A DNA stretch of 64,000 nt from assembly GCA_964563975.1 (NCBI GenBank), contig CAZLZJ010000006.1:1-64000 (forward strand). Direction: 5' to 3'. The notes under the pieces were generated by a model. The model had not been told where the DNA came from. It made no database searches and saw only the letters and a list, made by a program, of their open reading frames with translations. How positions within the stretch are numbered: position 1 is the stretch's first letter; every line of letters begins with the position of its first letter. The position numbers were made by a program, and so were the translations under genes. This document shows positions 43,389-53,126 of the stretch, piece after piece. The DNA comes from JAAYJR01 sp964563975 (GTDB taxonomy: Bacteria; Bacteroidota; Bacteroidia; Bacteroidales; Prolixibacteraceae).

Positions 43389-44525
43389 TTAATCAGCCAA
43401 AAAGCTTCTTTTGGTTGTCTGTTCTTTTACAAAAATACTGGTATCCTTCTTTTTGCCAATATAAGCAAGTGACTCAAGTTTGTCGAACAAAAGGGCAATT
43501 ATCTGTATAAACCCGGTAAATTGCTCAATGCTGAACAATATATCATAATGTTTATATTTAAAGCTGATACAGTAAACCAGAAGTTTTTCAAAGTCTCCCT
43601 GCTTAAGCTCCGACCAGTTGGTAAAATAATTCAGCATCTCCTCCTTACCCTCAGAGGTATTGGAATCAATTGCATTGCGAATCACCCGTGCAGCATTTGC
43701 AATATAGGTAAAAAGGCATATCGGTTCACGCTGCGGTATCTCCCACCGCAGCCTGAGATGATTGGCTGATATAAAACCCAACAAGCTTTCCGATAAAGCA
43801 AAAACAGACTTGGCCAAACTTGTATCTTGATTTTTCTCTTTTATTTTTTTAATGATACTAAGCAGGCTTATCTCAAGCTGACTGAAAAATTTATCAGTCA
43901 GATCGTTAAAGTCTATGAGGCTTGCATGGCTGCTGACAGTCATGCAGGGAGGTATATAATCATCGCATACAGACAGCTTCCCTTGTTCTATTTTAAATTT
44001 CCCGATAAACAACGAGCCCGGATGAGTGATATCGCCGGTAACGCTTTTTTCAGATATCACAGATACTTTATAAGTGGGAATGGTATAAGGATACCGGGGT
44101 GGATCTTCATCGGTATTGAGATCGCCATAAACCTGTCTTTCAAAGGGATCGACCGACAAAAGCACGAAATAATCTCCGCCATCTGCATTTTCGGCCTGTT
44201 TCAACTCCCCGGTCAAGTTAATTCCGAACTCCGGCATTTGAAAATCTTCATGAATCTTAATCCTGATTCCACCCTCCGTCACAGCGTCACAGTACAATAT
44301 TTTTACTCTTAAAAAATTTTGATTGTCGATCTTCAGGACACTATTCACAGATCCTCCCGACTGTTTGTCGACAGGCAACAAACCATAATTCATGGAATTT
44401 AAAAAAATAGCTCTTGAATCTTTAGCGCTCTCAATAAAGACATTCTCCTGCTGAATAAAATGCTCTTTATTGATATTCATCCCATTTTCCCAGTTTACAT
44501 TAAAATACTTGAATTTTGCCGGCAT
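43389..44525 (-). CDS. tssK: T6SS baseplate-membrane adaptor TssK
   Basis: TssK links the baseplate to the membrane complex. ATG 44525 (378 residues) is preferred, because MPAKFKYFNVNWENGMNINKEHF matches the TssK shoulder domain start. The frame also opens 15 codons further up with a non-family sequence. Further family features are a beta-rich N-terminal half and an alpha-helical C-terminal half with LRLRWEIPQREPICLFTYIA. It is 47 nt after tssG. Confidence 0.85.
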   Translation of the reverse strand: MPAKFKYFNVNWENGMNINKEHFIQQENVFIESAKDSRAIFLNSMNYGLLPVDKQSGGSVNSVLKIDNQNFLRVKILYCDAVTEGGIRIKIHEDFQMPEFGINLTGELKQAENADGGDYFVLLSVDPFERQVYGDLNTDEDPPRYPYTIPTYKVSVISEKSVTGDITHPGSLFIGKFKIEQGKLSVCDDYIPPCMTVSSHASLIDFNDLTDKFFSQLEISLLSIIKKIKEKNQDTSLAKSVFALSESLLGFISANHLRLRWEIPQREPICLFTYIANAARVIRNAIDSNTSEGKEEMLNYFTNWSELKQGDFEKLLVYCISFKYKHYDILFSIEQFTGFIQIIALLFDKLESLAYIGKKKDTSIFVKEQTTKRSFLAD

Positions 44526-44572
44526 AATAATTGAAATATATATGTTACAATTCAAAAAAATAAACTTCACTG

Positions 44573-45520
44573 TTAAATAACAGTATTATATCCTAAATAT
44601 GATTTTTGATTCTCATCATCCGCTCCAATAATAAAATTTCGTTCACCCTCATTTATCAATATTTTTGTCTCCACATCAAGTTCAACCGGAATAAAATAAC
44701 CGTAGAAACTTTCCAAAAGTAACCCTGCTTTACCTTTTTTAAAATAATCAGTTATTTTGGTGTTCTCAACCGGACCGATTATCACTTGCAGCTTTCCGAT
44801 AAAACCGGTAATATTAACACCCGGTATCATATCATATCCCAACCTGACATTACCCAACGATGCAACTTCAATATCTGATCCATTATGATCTGTATGGGGA
44901 TTATCTTCAATATCAGACAACCTAATATTCACATTTTCATCTAAAATGCTTTCAAGGCATCTGGCGGTCAGCTCATAATCGCCAACTATTTTATGTGCAA
45001 GTGGTAAAAGCCTGCACAGCTTTACGGTATACTCGGAAGGGATATTGTCTGTCAGCCAGAAATCAGCTGTTAATCCGTTTAACAATTCTGAATATAAAGA
45101 TTCCAACTGCCGGTTCTCTTTATCGGCAACAGCTACATTTTGTAAAAAAACAGCATTTTCGAACGGCCTGAAAAATAACCGGGCGCTTCTCTCTGCAATT
45201 TTTAATTTCATCGACTCCTTAGCCATCTCCTCACCTGTAGCATTGCGGTTATCAATAAATTCATGAAACAGTGCCTCAGGCAGTGCATCGTAAATACCTG
45301 CCCTATTCAGATGAATATTTAATGCCTCTTCTCCATTTTCATACTTTTCTATCTCGGCAAAATTTATATCGGCAGACCATTTACGCTTCAAAACCCCGTC
45401 AAAAGATGCTGTTATTTCTTTAGCAGTAATGCCGCCGGCAAGCATTCCGGCAACTAAATATTCCGCCCGCAAGTCATAAAGCAGTGAATTTATCAATTCA
45501 TATTTTTCATAAATGTTCAC
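44573..45520 (-). CDS. tssG: T6SS baseplate subunit TssG
   Basis: TssG is the second wedge component with TssF. The 315-residue protein is assigned from position (first gene of the tssG-K-E-F operon), length and the segments LPEALFHEFIDNRNATGEEM and MIPGVNITGFIGKLQVIIGP. The sequence is quite diverged from Proteobacterial TssG, as usual in subtype iii. TAAATTG at about 45533-45540 on the minus strand resembles a -7 box; no -33 was found. Confidence 0.75.
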   Translation of the reverse strand: MNIYEKYELINSLLYDLRAEYLVAGMLAGGITAKEITASFDGVLKRKWSADINFAEIEKYENGEEALNIHLNRAGIYDALPEALFHEFIDNRNATGEEMAKESMKLKIAERSARLFFRPFENAVFLQNVAVADKENRQLESLYSELLNGLTADFWLTDNIPSEYTVKLCRLLPLAHKIVGDYELTARCLESILDENVNIRLSDIEDNPHTDHNGSDIEVASLGNVRLGYDMIPGVNITGFIGKLQVIIGPVENTKITDYFKKGKAGLLLESFYGYFIPVELDVETKILINEGERNFIIGADDENQKSYLGYNTVI

Positions 45521-45581
45521 GTTAACAATTTATGAAAAAAACATGAAATTAAAAATAAGAAACAGGTTAGATTATCTCTTT

Positions 45582-46625
45582 TTATTTTTTGAATACAAAA
45601 TCTGCAGGATTTACTCCTGCTTTAAATGAATCTATCAATTCTCCCGATTGTGTATAACGCATTATTAATCCACTCTGAGAAAAATCTATTGCATCTGCAA
45701 CATACACTTCATCATTTGCCGGATTGACTGCCATACTGTAAAACATGGCTCCGTTACTAAGGATAAATGGTGACTGCGGCAAACCCGGACTGACTACCCC
45801 CATTTTATAAACTCCCCCGTTTATATAGTATAAAGTGTCGCCGGCACCGTTTATACTCAATGATGACGGCCAGGTGCCTTCCTCAAATCTGAAAAGTTGT
45901 TCAACAGTATTGGTTTGAGGATCAATTCTGCTAAGCGACGGTTTATCCGGCTCTTCACCGGAATTTTCAAATCCGCCGTCAGACAACACCCACAATTTGC
46001 CTGAACTGTCGGCCACTATATCTTTCGGCTGATAAGGAACCTCAATTTTAGCCACTAACGAGTCAGCCTCAGTGTCAATAACTAAAATATAGTTATCGAA
46101 CAACCAGGAAGTGACATAGACAAATCTTCCCAACTGCACCATTTTTTCAGATTTATGGCCGTCAAGGTCAATAATTCCGGTTTTTTCAAATGTTACAGGA
46201 TCAAAAACCGTAATGTGACCGGCATAAAGATCGGAGATATACGCTTTCCCATTATCTGTAAAATAAATATAACGCGGTGATGTCAATCCGGTAATAACTG
46301 CTTTAAAACCAATTGTCCGGGCATCAACAACATATAATTTGCCTGAATTATTTACGACTATAAAAAGGTTGTCTCCATAGAGCTCTACTGATTGAACGAC
46401 ATCGCCCGGCGGAACATTGTTAACCGCATAGAACAGTCTGTTGTTTACAATCTTTTTTTTATCATTATAAAAAGACAAAGAGCCGTTACCATACATAAAA
46501 TTTCCCTCACATGCAATAAATACTCCGCTGGAGGTGTCAAATTCTTTAAAGACAGTTTCCACAGGCTCTTTGGAGCAAGAAGATAGGAAAAATGCCAAAA
46601 CCAATATTTTAAATAATATCTTCAT
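45582..46625 (-). CDS. BtuG-like surface lipoprotein (YncE-type beta-propeller)
   Basis: BtuG proteins of Bacteroides bind cobalamin at the cell surface with very high affinity and pass it to BtuB. This 347-residue lipoprotein has a signal peptide ending LSSC (Cys17) and charged residues after it. The rest is a DUF5074/YncE-type propeller with blade motifs such as GKLYVVDARTIGFKAVI, GKAYISDLYAGHITVFDP, YILVIDTEADSLVAKIEV and GKLWVLSDGGFE. It lies 40 nt downstream of a BtuB-like receptor under a cobalamin riboswitch, which strongly supports the role. Binding has not been shown for this protein. Confidence 0.82.
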   Translation of the reverse strand: MKILFKILVLAFFLSSCSKEPVETVFKEFDTSSGVFIACEGNFMYGNGSLSFYNDKKKIVNNRLFYAVNNVPPGDVVQSVELYGDNLFIVVNNSGKLYVVDARTIGFKAVITGLTSPRYIYFTDNGKAYISDLYAGHITVFDPVTFEKTGIIDLDGHKSEKMVQLGRFVYVTSWLFDNYILVIDTEADSLVAKIEVPYQPKDIVADSSGKLWVLSDGGFENSGEEPDKPSLSRIDPQTNTVEQLFRFEEGTWPSSLSINGAGDTLYYINGGVYKMGVVSPGLPQSPFILSNGAMFYSMAVNPANDEVYVADAIDFSQSGLIMRYTQSGELIDSFKAGVNPADFVFKK

Positions 46626-46665
46626 CTTTTTAAAGTTTATTTAATGAGTATCCCTCTTTCCTTTT

Positions 46666-48624
46666 CTAATTATATTTTATACCCAACGAAAGATTATAAA
46701 ACCTGCCGGGCATGGGTCTCCATAAAATATTTTGATAATCTGTATTAAAAAGATTGTCAGCTGTAATTTTAATATTCAGCCTAAATCTGTTCCAGTCAGT
46801 TTGACTGTCAAATGTTATTTTTCCCAGGATAAAAGGACTTAAGACTTTTTCAAAATCAGACTCCTGATTACTTGAGGAAGTATATCTTCTGCCGGTAAGA
46901 TTCATGTCATACCGCAAGGTATATTTCCGCCATACTGTACTGAGAAAAATATTTCCTTTATGTTTCGGGATATAAACCAGCTGTTTGCCTCTTGATTTAT
47001 CAGCCGGGCTGACTGCATTAACATTGGCAGTATGGGTATATGCATAATTTCCTCCCGACTTAAAACTGATTTTATTCAGTTCAAGTGCAGTGGAAAACTG
47101 ATATTCAACACCTTTGGAGAGAACATTTTTAACATTGCCGGCCTCCTGATAATATGCCCCGCTTAATGCCGGTTGCCAGATTATCCAGTTATCTATTTTA
47201 GAAATAAAGGCAGTGACCTCATTTTTAAAAACTGATTTTCCTCTTTTAAATTCGCCAGACAAGGTTATATCGCCCGAATAGCCCTCTTCAGGAAGAAGAT
47301 CGGGATTTCCGCCCGGCAACCAGTAAAGGTCGTTAAGAGCAGGTTTATTATAGTTTCTTCCCGCATTAACAAGCATTGTTAATGGAAGGGATCTATTCAT
47401 CTGCCATTCAATACCAACGGCAGGAATAAAACAGACCACAGTTTGATCATAAAACTCTGAGCGAAATAGTGTAAATCCTTTAAGCCGGTCTGACGGCCTC
47501 AATTGTAAGTTCATCATCAATCCCCCTTCAAGCCGGTCTTTCCGATAACCGTTGCCCGAAACTTTCTCAGATACTGAAACTTTATGATAATTGCCATTTA
47601 CAACAGCAGAAATATGATAGTTTTCATCAATTGCTTTATTAATCTTCAGATAATTGACAATACTGCTCTCACGGCTTTCAGAATCTTCATTGATAAAATC
47701 AAATTCCGGGGTTGCGCGAAAATAATCCATTTCGCCTGTACTCAGTCCGGTAAAAAAATGGTAATTCAACTTATCTGAATATTTCTTCCATTCAAACTGA
47801 CCTCTAAACTGCTCGTCATTAAGGTATTCTTTTCTTTCACTTCCTTCGTACGACATAAGCCGGGGCAAATTACGCCTGTTATCCTGGTACCAAAACCTTA
47901 AAGCCAAAATATTGTCGTTACGGCTTTTATAGTATATCTCCTGTAGAAGTCCCGACTTAGAATAGTCAGCATTCTCTAATGTATCTTTCCGGTTAGGGAT
48001 AATGCCACTATTATAAAAGGTGAAATTATTTTGTGATGATTCATGAAAAATCCTGGTATTCAAATTGATCCTGTCTCGTCCGAAACTCAGCTTCAAATAC
48101 CCCTTTCCTGTGCTGAAAGAGCCTCTTTCAAAAAGAGCATTTACTTTCATTCCTGGTGACCAGTCGGGATTATTTATCATATTAACACTCCCTCCCAAAG
48201 CTCCGGTTCCATTTATCATTGAGCTGCTGCCATGCAGCAGATATATATCATCCGAAAAAAAGACAGGAAGCAGTGAAAGATCAGCCATACCTCTCATCGG
48301 GGAATTTAAGTTCATTCCATTCCATAATACAGATGTATGGGTAGATGAAGTGCCTCTGAATGCTGCAACTGCCGGAGATCCTCTGCCATACGATTTAATA
48401 AAAACCGGAGAGTATCCGGAAATAAGTTCTGAAAGATCACCTGCAAGAGTATTTATTCTGGCCATTGAATCGGCACGTGTGATCTTCACTCCGGCATTCT
48501 CTATTTTACCGGTGGCCACTACTCTGACCTCTTTGATATTTATAGTATCCGGCCGAAGATTATTATTTTGCGAATAGCCTGTTAATGAAGCTATTAAAAA
48601 GATTAGTAAAAAAAATTGTTTCAT
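46666..48624 (-). CDS. BtuB-like TonB-dependent cobalamin receptor
   Basis: This outer-membrane receptor of 652 residues has a signal peptide (MKQFFLLIFLIASLTGYSQ), a TonB-box region EVRVVATGKI, a plug (about 45-140) with GRGSPAVAAFRGTSSTHTSV and GTGALGGSVNMI, and a 22-strand-type barrel ending in YNLSLGIKYN. It lies directly after a cobalamin riboswitch, so the cargo is almost certainly a corrinoid. The BtuG-like gene follows in the same transcript. No btuC or btuD genes are next to it. Confidence 0.9.
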   Translation of the reverse strand: MKQFFLLIFLIASLTGYSQNNNLRPDTINIKEVRVVATGKIENAGVKITRADSMARINTLAGDLSELISGYSPVFIKSYGRGSPAVAAFRGTSSTHTSVLWNGMNLNSPMRGMADLSLLPVFFSDDIYLLHGSSSMINGTGALGGSVNMINNPDWSPGMKVNALFERGSFSTGKGYLKLSFGRDRINLNTRIFHESSQNNFTFYNSGIIPNRKDTLENADYSKSGLLQEIYYKSRNDNILALRFWYQDNRRNLPRLMSYEGSERKEYLNDEQFRGQFEWKKYSDKLNYHFFTGLSTGEMDYFRATPEFDFINEDSESRESSIVNYLKINKAIDENYHISAVVNGNYHKVSVSEKVSGNGYRKDRLEGGLMMNLQLRPSDRLKGFTLFRSEFYDQTVVCFIPAVGIEWQMNRSLPLTMLVNAGRNYNKPALNDLYWLPGGNPDLLPEEGYSGDITLSGEFKRGKSVFKNEVTAFISKIDNWIIWQPALSGAYYQEAGNVKNVLSKGVEYQFSTALELNKISFKSGGNYAYTHTANVNAVSPADKSRGKQLVYIPKHKGNIFLSTVWRKYTLRYDMNLTGRRYTSSSNQESDFEKVLSPFILGKITFDSQTDWNRFRLNIKITADNLFNTDYQNILWRPMPGRFYNLSLGIKYN

Positions 48625-48702
48625 TCCCCTATTTTTTTGTTAAACATGGGGAAATAATTGGGCAGGCATAATTACCGGCGCTCTTATTCCCGAAAGCTTT
48701 TT

Positions 48703-48852
48703 GAAAATGGCAGGTCTTCTGGCTCGCCCGATCAACGGCCGCCTTCCCATCTGCAAGAGACAGTGGCATAGAGTGCCGTCAACATAAAAGGCTTACAGCT
48801 GCGGGTACAGCTCCGGCTTCTAACCGGATTCCCTATTGGTAAACCATTTTCA
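48703..48852 (-). promoter_or_regulatory. Cobalamin (AdoCbl) riboswitch
   Basis: The minus strand shows the conserved B12-riboswitch blocks in order. AATGGTTTACCAATAGGGAA near 48850 is followed by GCCGGAGCTGTACCCGCAGC, TGCCACTGTC, GATGGGAAGGCGGCCG and the B12 box AGCCAGAAGACCTGCC (48724-48709). It lies 80 nt upstream of the receptor gene and in its sense orientation. Cobalamin binding should repress the receptor and BtuG-like lipoprotein. Confidence 0.95.
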
Positions 48853-48855
48853 GTG

Positions 48856-48863
48856 CAAATATA
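48856..48863 (-). promoter_or_regulatory. -7 promoter box of the cobalamin-regulated operon
   Basis: TATATTTG on the minus strand fits TAnnTTTG and lies 7 nt before the conserved start of the riboswitch, where transcription should begin. No -33 TTTG is evident. The box lies 9 nt after the lgt stop. Confidence 0.5.
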
Positions 48864-48872
48864 ATAAATGTA

Positions 48873-49691
48873 TCACTTATTGCGATATATTTTTTCCGGT
48901 AATTTGTAAGCTCTTAATATCAGGAAAATACCGGCCAAAATAAAAGGTACGCTAAGCCATTGCCCCATATTAAGAGTCATTCCGGCTTCAAAAGCCTCCT
49001 GATCTTCTTTTATGAATTCTATTAAAAACCTTGCCAAAAAGATCAATATAAAGAACAGGCCGGTCAGTAATCCCTCTTTATACCTTACACGTGTACGCCA
49101 ATAAAGAAACATCAGTGCAATAAATGAAACCAGGTAAGCAAGGGCTTCATATATTTGAGTAGGATGTTTAGCAACAGTCTCTCCGTTACGTTCAAAAATA
49201 AATCCCCACGGCAGAGTAGTCTGAATACCGTATATTTCCGAGTTCATTAAATTTCCCATTCTGATAAATGCCCCCACTAAGGCAGTGGGCACAACAATCC
49301 TGTCAATAGTCCACAACACATTTCGTTTAGTGACAATCTTTGAATAGAGCAACATGGCAATTATTATTCCAATGGCACCGCCATGACTTGCAAGGCCGCC
49401 ATGCCAAACTTTTATAATCTCTTCCGGATGTTGCGAATAGTAATCCCAGCCGTAAAAAAAGACATGCCCTAACCGCGCACCAACAATTGTGGCAACTATT
49501 ATATAAAGAAACAGGGTATCTATCCATTTCCGGTTTACTTTTTCTGAAAGAAACATCTTTTCACCAACATAGTAGCCGATTAAAAAGCCGGTAGCAAAAA
49601 GAAGCCCGTACCATCGTACGGAAAAGGGGCCAAGGTTAAATATCTCGGGACTGACATTCCAATGAATAAAACTGAAAATATTTATCATCAT
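48873..49691 (-). CDS. lgt: Prolipoprotein diacylglyceryl transferase
   Basis: Lgt attaches diacylglycerol to the lipobox cysteine of prolipoproteins in the inner membrane. The 272-residue protein has about seven membrane spans and the signatures FSVRWYGLLFATGFLIGYY, HGGLASHGGAIG, the Lgt signature RMGNLMNSEIYG and HPTQIYEAL. It lies 30 nt after secA on the same strand. Its products here would include the BtuG-like lipoprotein. Confidence 0.97.
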   Translation of the reverse strand: MMINIFSFIHWNVSPEIFNLGPFSVRWYGLLFATGFLIGYYVGEKMFLSEKVNRKWIDTLFLYIIVATIVGARLGHVFFYGWDYYSQHPEEIIKVWHGGLASHGGAIGIIIAMLLYSKIVTKRNVLWTIDRIVVPTALVGAFIRMGNLMNSEIYGIQTTLPWGFIFERNGETVAKHPTQIYEALAYLVSFIALMFLYWRTRVRYKEGLLTGLFFILIFLARFLIEFIKEDQEAFEAGMTLNMGQWLSVPFILAGIFLILRAYKLPEKIYRNK

Positions 49692-49721
49692 ACTCTTTTT
49701 TATATAGCTAATAAAAAAACA

Positions 49722-52700
49722 CTAATGCCCTCTTCCATGACAGTGCTTATATTTCTTTCCGCTTCCGCAGGGACATAAATCATTCCTGCCAACTTTTTTC
49801 TCAACTCTAACGGGCTGAGGCCTTGACCTCTCCTGAGTCTGGGTAATTGCTCCCTTCATTGGGTTTTCCACACCGGGCATATCCGATTTCTGAGTTTTAT
49901 AACGACTAAGATCTGTCCTTTTTCTTGCTTCTGCCTGTCTTATCTGTTCAGGGCTTTGAATTGGGATCTGCCCCTTCATCAAGGTAGAAACCACACTCTT
50001 ATTCACTGAAACCAGCATAACTTTAAAAAGATTGAAAGACTCAAACTTATAGATAAGCAGAGGATCTTTCTGCTCATAGGTAGCATGCTGCACCGACTGT
50101 TTAAGATCATCCATCTCTCTCAGCTGCTCTTTCCATGCCTCATCGATTGTGTTCAGCACTATCTGTTTCTGATATGATTTGACCAGCTCCTTACCTTTAT
50201 TCTGATATGCTTTCTCAAGATTGCAAATTATTTGAAACAGCCGTTTGCCGTCTGTAATAGGAACAACAATATTTTTATAAACCTGCGACTTGGTTTCATA
50301 AACATTTTTTATCACCGGATATGCTTGTTTTGCTATAGCATCAACTTTTCTATTATACCCTTCGATCATCTTTTCGTAAATCTGCTGAGTAATTTCGCCA
50401 ACGTTTAATTTTTTGAAATTTTCTTCAGAGACCGGTGATTCCATAGACAGAAGTCTCATCAGTTCAATATTAAAGTTTTCAAACTGATCCGCCCCGTAAT
50501 TTTCATTAACCAGCTCTTCCACCGAATCATACATCATATTAAGCATATCCACGTCCAGACGTTCGCCAAAAAGGGCGTGCTTTCTCTTTTTATAGATAAC
50601 CTCTCTTTGGGAATTCATCACGTCGTCATATTCCAGAAGCCTCTTGCGGATGCCAAAGTTATTCTCTTCAACTTTCCTTTGAGCCCGCTCAATTGATTTT
50701 GAGATCATTGAATGTTGAATAACCTCACCCTCTTTAAGTCCCAATCGATCCATAATACCTGAAATACGATCAGAACCGAACAGCCTCATCAGGTCATCTT
50801 CCAAAGAAACATAAAATTGAGACGACCCCGGGTCACCCTGTCTGCCTGCCCTGCCCCTCAGCTGTCTGTCAACCCTTCTGGAGTCGTGCCGCTCCGTACC
50901 GACAATGGCAAGCCCTCCGGCTTTTCTGACTTCCGGAGTTAATTTAATATCAGTTCCTCTTCCCGCCATATTGGTTGCAATGGTAACAGTTCCTGTCCGG
51001 CCTGCTTCTGCAACAATATCAGCTTCTCTTGCATGCAGCTTGGCATTTAGCACATTATGCTTTATCCCCCTCATTTTCAACATCCTGCTTAGAAGTTCCG
51101 ATATTTCAACCGAAGTAGTGCCCACAAGCACCGGTCTGCCGGCTTTATTAAGCGTCACTATCTCATCGATAACTGCATTATATTTTTCACGTTTTGTCTT
51201 ATACACCAGATCCTCTCTGTCGTCTCTGATCACAGACTGATTAGTGGGGATAACAACCACCTCAAGTTTATAAATATCCCAAAACTCTCCGGCTTCCGTT
51301 TCGGCAGTACCTGTCATACCGGCAAGCTTATGGTACATCCTGAAATAGTTCTGCAAGGTAATCGTGGCAAAGGTTTGTGTTGCAGCTTCCACTTTAACAT
51401 TTTCCTTAGCCTCAATAGCCTGATGAAGCCCATCCGAATATCTTCGCCCCTCCATTATGCGGCCGGTTTGCTCATCAACAATTTTAACCTTATTATCAAT
51501 TACCACATACTCCACATCCTTTTCAAACATAGTGTAAGCTTTCAGCAACTGGATAATTGTGTGCAGCCTTTCCGACTTAACGGAGTAATTTTGCATCAGC
51601 ATATCTTTTTTCTCCAGCATCTCATCGTGGGGAAGTCCTGAATTTTCAAGTTCGGCAATTTCTGCCCCCATATCGGGCAACACAAAAAAATCGGGATCGT
51701 CAAAACCCTTTGATATAAGGTCAATACCTTTATCTGTCAGTTCAACGGAGTTCAGTTTTTCTTCAATTATAAAATAGAGAGGATCGGTTACAACATGCAT
51801 ATTTTTATTATTCTCCTGCATATAAAAATTCTCAGTTTTTTGCATAGTTGCTTTCATGCCTTCCTCACTAAGAAACTTTATAAGAGATTTATTTTTGGGC
51901 AATCCTTTATGTGCCCTTAACAATAAGAGCCCGCCCTCCTTTTTTTCATCATCTGTTGCATCCTCTTTAGAAAGATGATGCTTAGCATCAATGAAAATTT
52001 TATTTACAAAATCTCTTTGTGCTTTATATAATCTTTCAACATAACCTTTTAACTCTTCAAACTGCTGATGCTCACCTTTTGCTACCGGTCCTGATATTAT
52101 AAGTGGAGTCCGGGCATCGTCTATCAGCACTGAATCAACCTCGTCGACAATGGCGTAATGGTGTTTTCTCTGAACAAGATCTTCCGGATTGATTGCCATA
52201 TTATCGCGCAGATAATCAAATCCAAACTCATTGTTGGTCCCATATGTGATATCTGCATAATAAGCCTTCCGGCGGGCTTCCGAATTTGGCTGGTGCTTAT
52301 CGATACAATCCACTGTCAGCCCGTGAAATTCATAAATCGGCCCCATCCATTCTGCATCACGCTTTGAGAGGTAATCATTTACCGTAACTATATGCACCCC
52401 CCGCCCGGACAAAGCATTTAAAAATACCGGTAAGGTAGCCGCCAGGGTCTTACCTTCACCTGTTGCCATCTCTGCTATCTTTCCCTGATGAAGAACTATT
52501 CCGCCAATCAGCTGCACATCATAATGAACCATATCCCAGGCAGTAAGGTTTCCTCCTGCCACCCAGCTGTTTTTCCAAATAGCTTTGTCTCCTTTTATAA
52601 ATACACTGTCGCGATGGGAAGCCAGGTCTTTATCATACTCCCTGGCTGTAACAACCACCTCCTCATTCTCAAAAAATCTCCTGGCAGTCTCTTTAACTAT

Positions 52701-53039
52701 TGCAAATGCAACAGGAAGAATATCATTAAGCACCTTTTCAATTTTGGCAGAGATACTCTCCTCTAATTTATCAATCCGGGCATAAAGTGCTTCACTTTCT
52801 GTAATATCAATATCTTCAGCCTTAATTGTCAGTTCTTCTATTTGATCTTCCTCTTCTTTAATATAGCTTTTAACAATCCCGCGCAGTTTGTCTGTTTCAT
52901 TCCGGAGTTCATCATTAGAAACATTTATAATGCGCCGGTATTCACTTTTAACCTCTTCAAGAAGAGGTGTGATCTCTTTAATATCCCTTTCTGATTTATT
53001 TCCTAATATTTTACTTAATATCTTGGTTACTAATGCCAT
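49722..53039 (-). CDS. secA: Protein translocase motor SecA
   Basis: SecA drives preproteins through SecYEG with ATP. The 1105-residue protein is longer than E. coli SecA (901), as is usual in Bacteroidota. It has Walker A MATGEGKTLAATLP, the DEAD-type VDEVDSVLIDDARTPLI, the second nucleotide-binding region TNMAGRGTDIKLTPEV, DRQLRGRAGRQGDPG and the helical scaffold and wing domains. A C-terminal SEC-C zinc motif GRNDLCPCGSGKKYKHCHG binds SecB or ribosomes in the family. The N-terminal insert around 360-420 is rich in charged residues. Confidence 0.98.
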   Translation of the reverse strand: MALVTKILSKILGNKSERDIKEITPLLEEVKSEYRRIINVSNDELRNETDKLRGIVKSYIKEEEDQIEELTIKAEDIDITESEALYARIDKLEESISAKIEKVLNDILPVAFAIVKETARRFFENEEVVVTAREYDKDLASHRDSVFIKGDKAIWKNSWVAGGNLTAWDMVHYDVQLIGGIVLHQGKIAEMATGEGKTLAATLPVFLNALSGRGVHIVTVNDYLSKRDAEWMGPIYEFHGLTVDCIDKHQPNSEARRKAYYADITYGTNNEFGFDYLRDNMAINPEDLVQRKHHYAIVDEVDSVLIDDARTPLIISGPVAKGEHQQFEELKGYVERLYKAQRDFVNKIFIDAKHHLSKEDATDDEKKEGGLLLLRAHKGLPKNKSLIKFLSEEGMKATMQKTENFYMQENNKNMHVVTDPLYFIIEEKLNSVELTDKGIDLISKGFDDPDFFVLPDMGAEIAELENSGLPHDEMLEKKDMLMQNYSVKSERLHTIIQLLKAYTMFEKDVEYVVIDNKVKIVDEQTGRIMEGRRYSDGLHQAIEAKENVKVEAATQTFATITLQNYFRMYHKLAGMTGTAETEAGEFWDIYKLEVVVIPTNQSVIRDDREDLVYKTKREKYNAVIDEIVTLNKAGRPVLVGTTSVEISELLSRMLKMRGIKHNVLNAKLHAREADIVAEAGRTGTVTIATNMAGRGTDIKLTPEVRKAGGLAIVGTERHDSRRVDRQLRGRAGRQGDPGSSQFYVSLEDDLMRLFGSDRISGIMDRLGLKEGEVIQHSMISKSIERAQRKVEENNFGIRKRLLEYDDVMNSQREVIYKKRKHALFGERLDVDMLNMMYDSVEELVNENYGADQFENFNIELMRLLSMESPVSEENFKKLNVGEITQQIYEKMIEGYNRKVDAIAKQAYPVIKNVYETKSQVYKNIVVPITDGKRLFQIICNLEKAYQNKGKELVKSYQKQIVLNTIDEAWKEQLREMDDLKQSVQHATYEQKDPLLIYKFESFNLFKVMLVSVNKSVVSTLMKGQIPIQSPEQIRQAEARKRTDLSRYKTQKSDMPGVENPMKGAITQTQERSRPQPVRVEKKVGRNDLCPCGSGKKYKHCHGRGH

Positions 53040-53064
53040 CTTTATTAATCTTTTATTTTTAGTG

Positions 53065-53072
53065 CAAATTTA
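53065..53072 (-). promoter_or_regulatory. -7 box candidate of secA
   Basis: TAAATTTG on the minus strand matches TAnnTTTG, 25 nt upstream of the secA start. A TTTG at 53091-53088 is only 15 nt away, which is shorter than the normal 19-21 nt spacing. Confidence 0.4.
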
Positions 53073-53126
53073 GTCAAATCGTCAGGGCAAAAAAAACTAT
53101 TATGATACTCAGGTTGATTTAAATTA

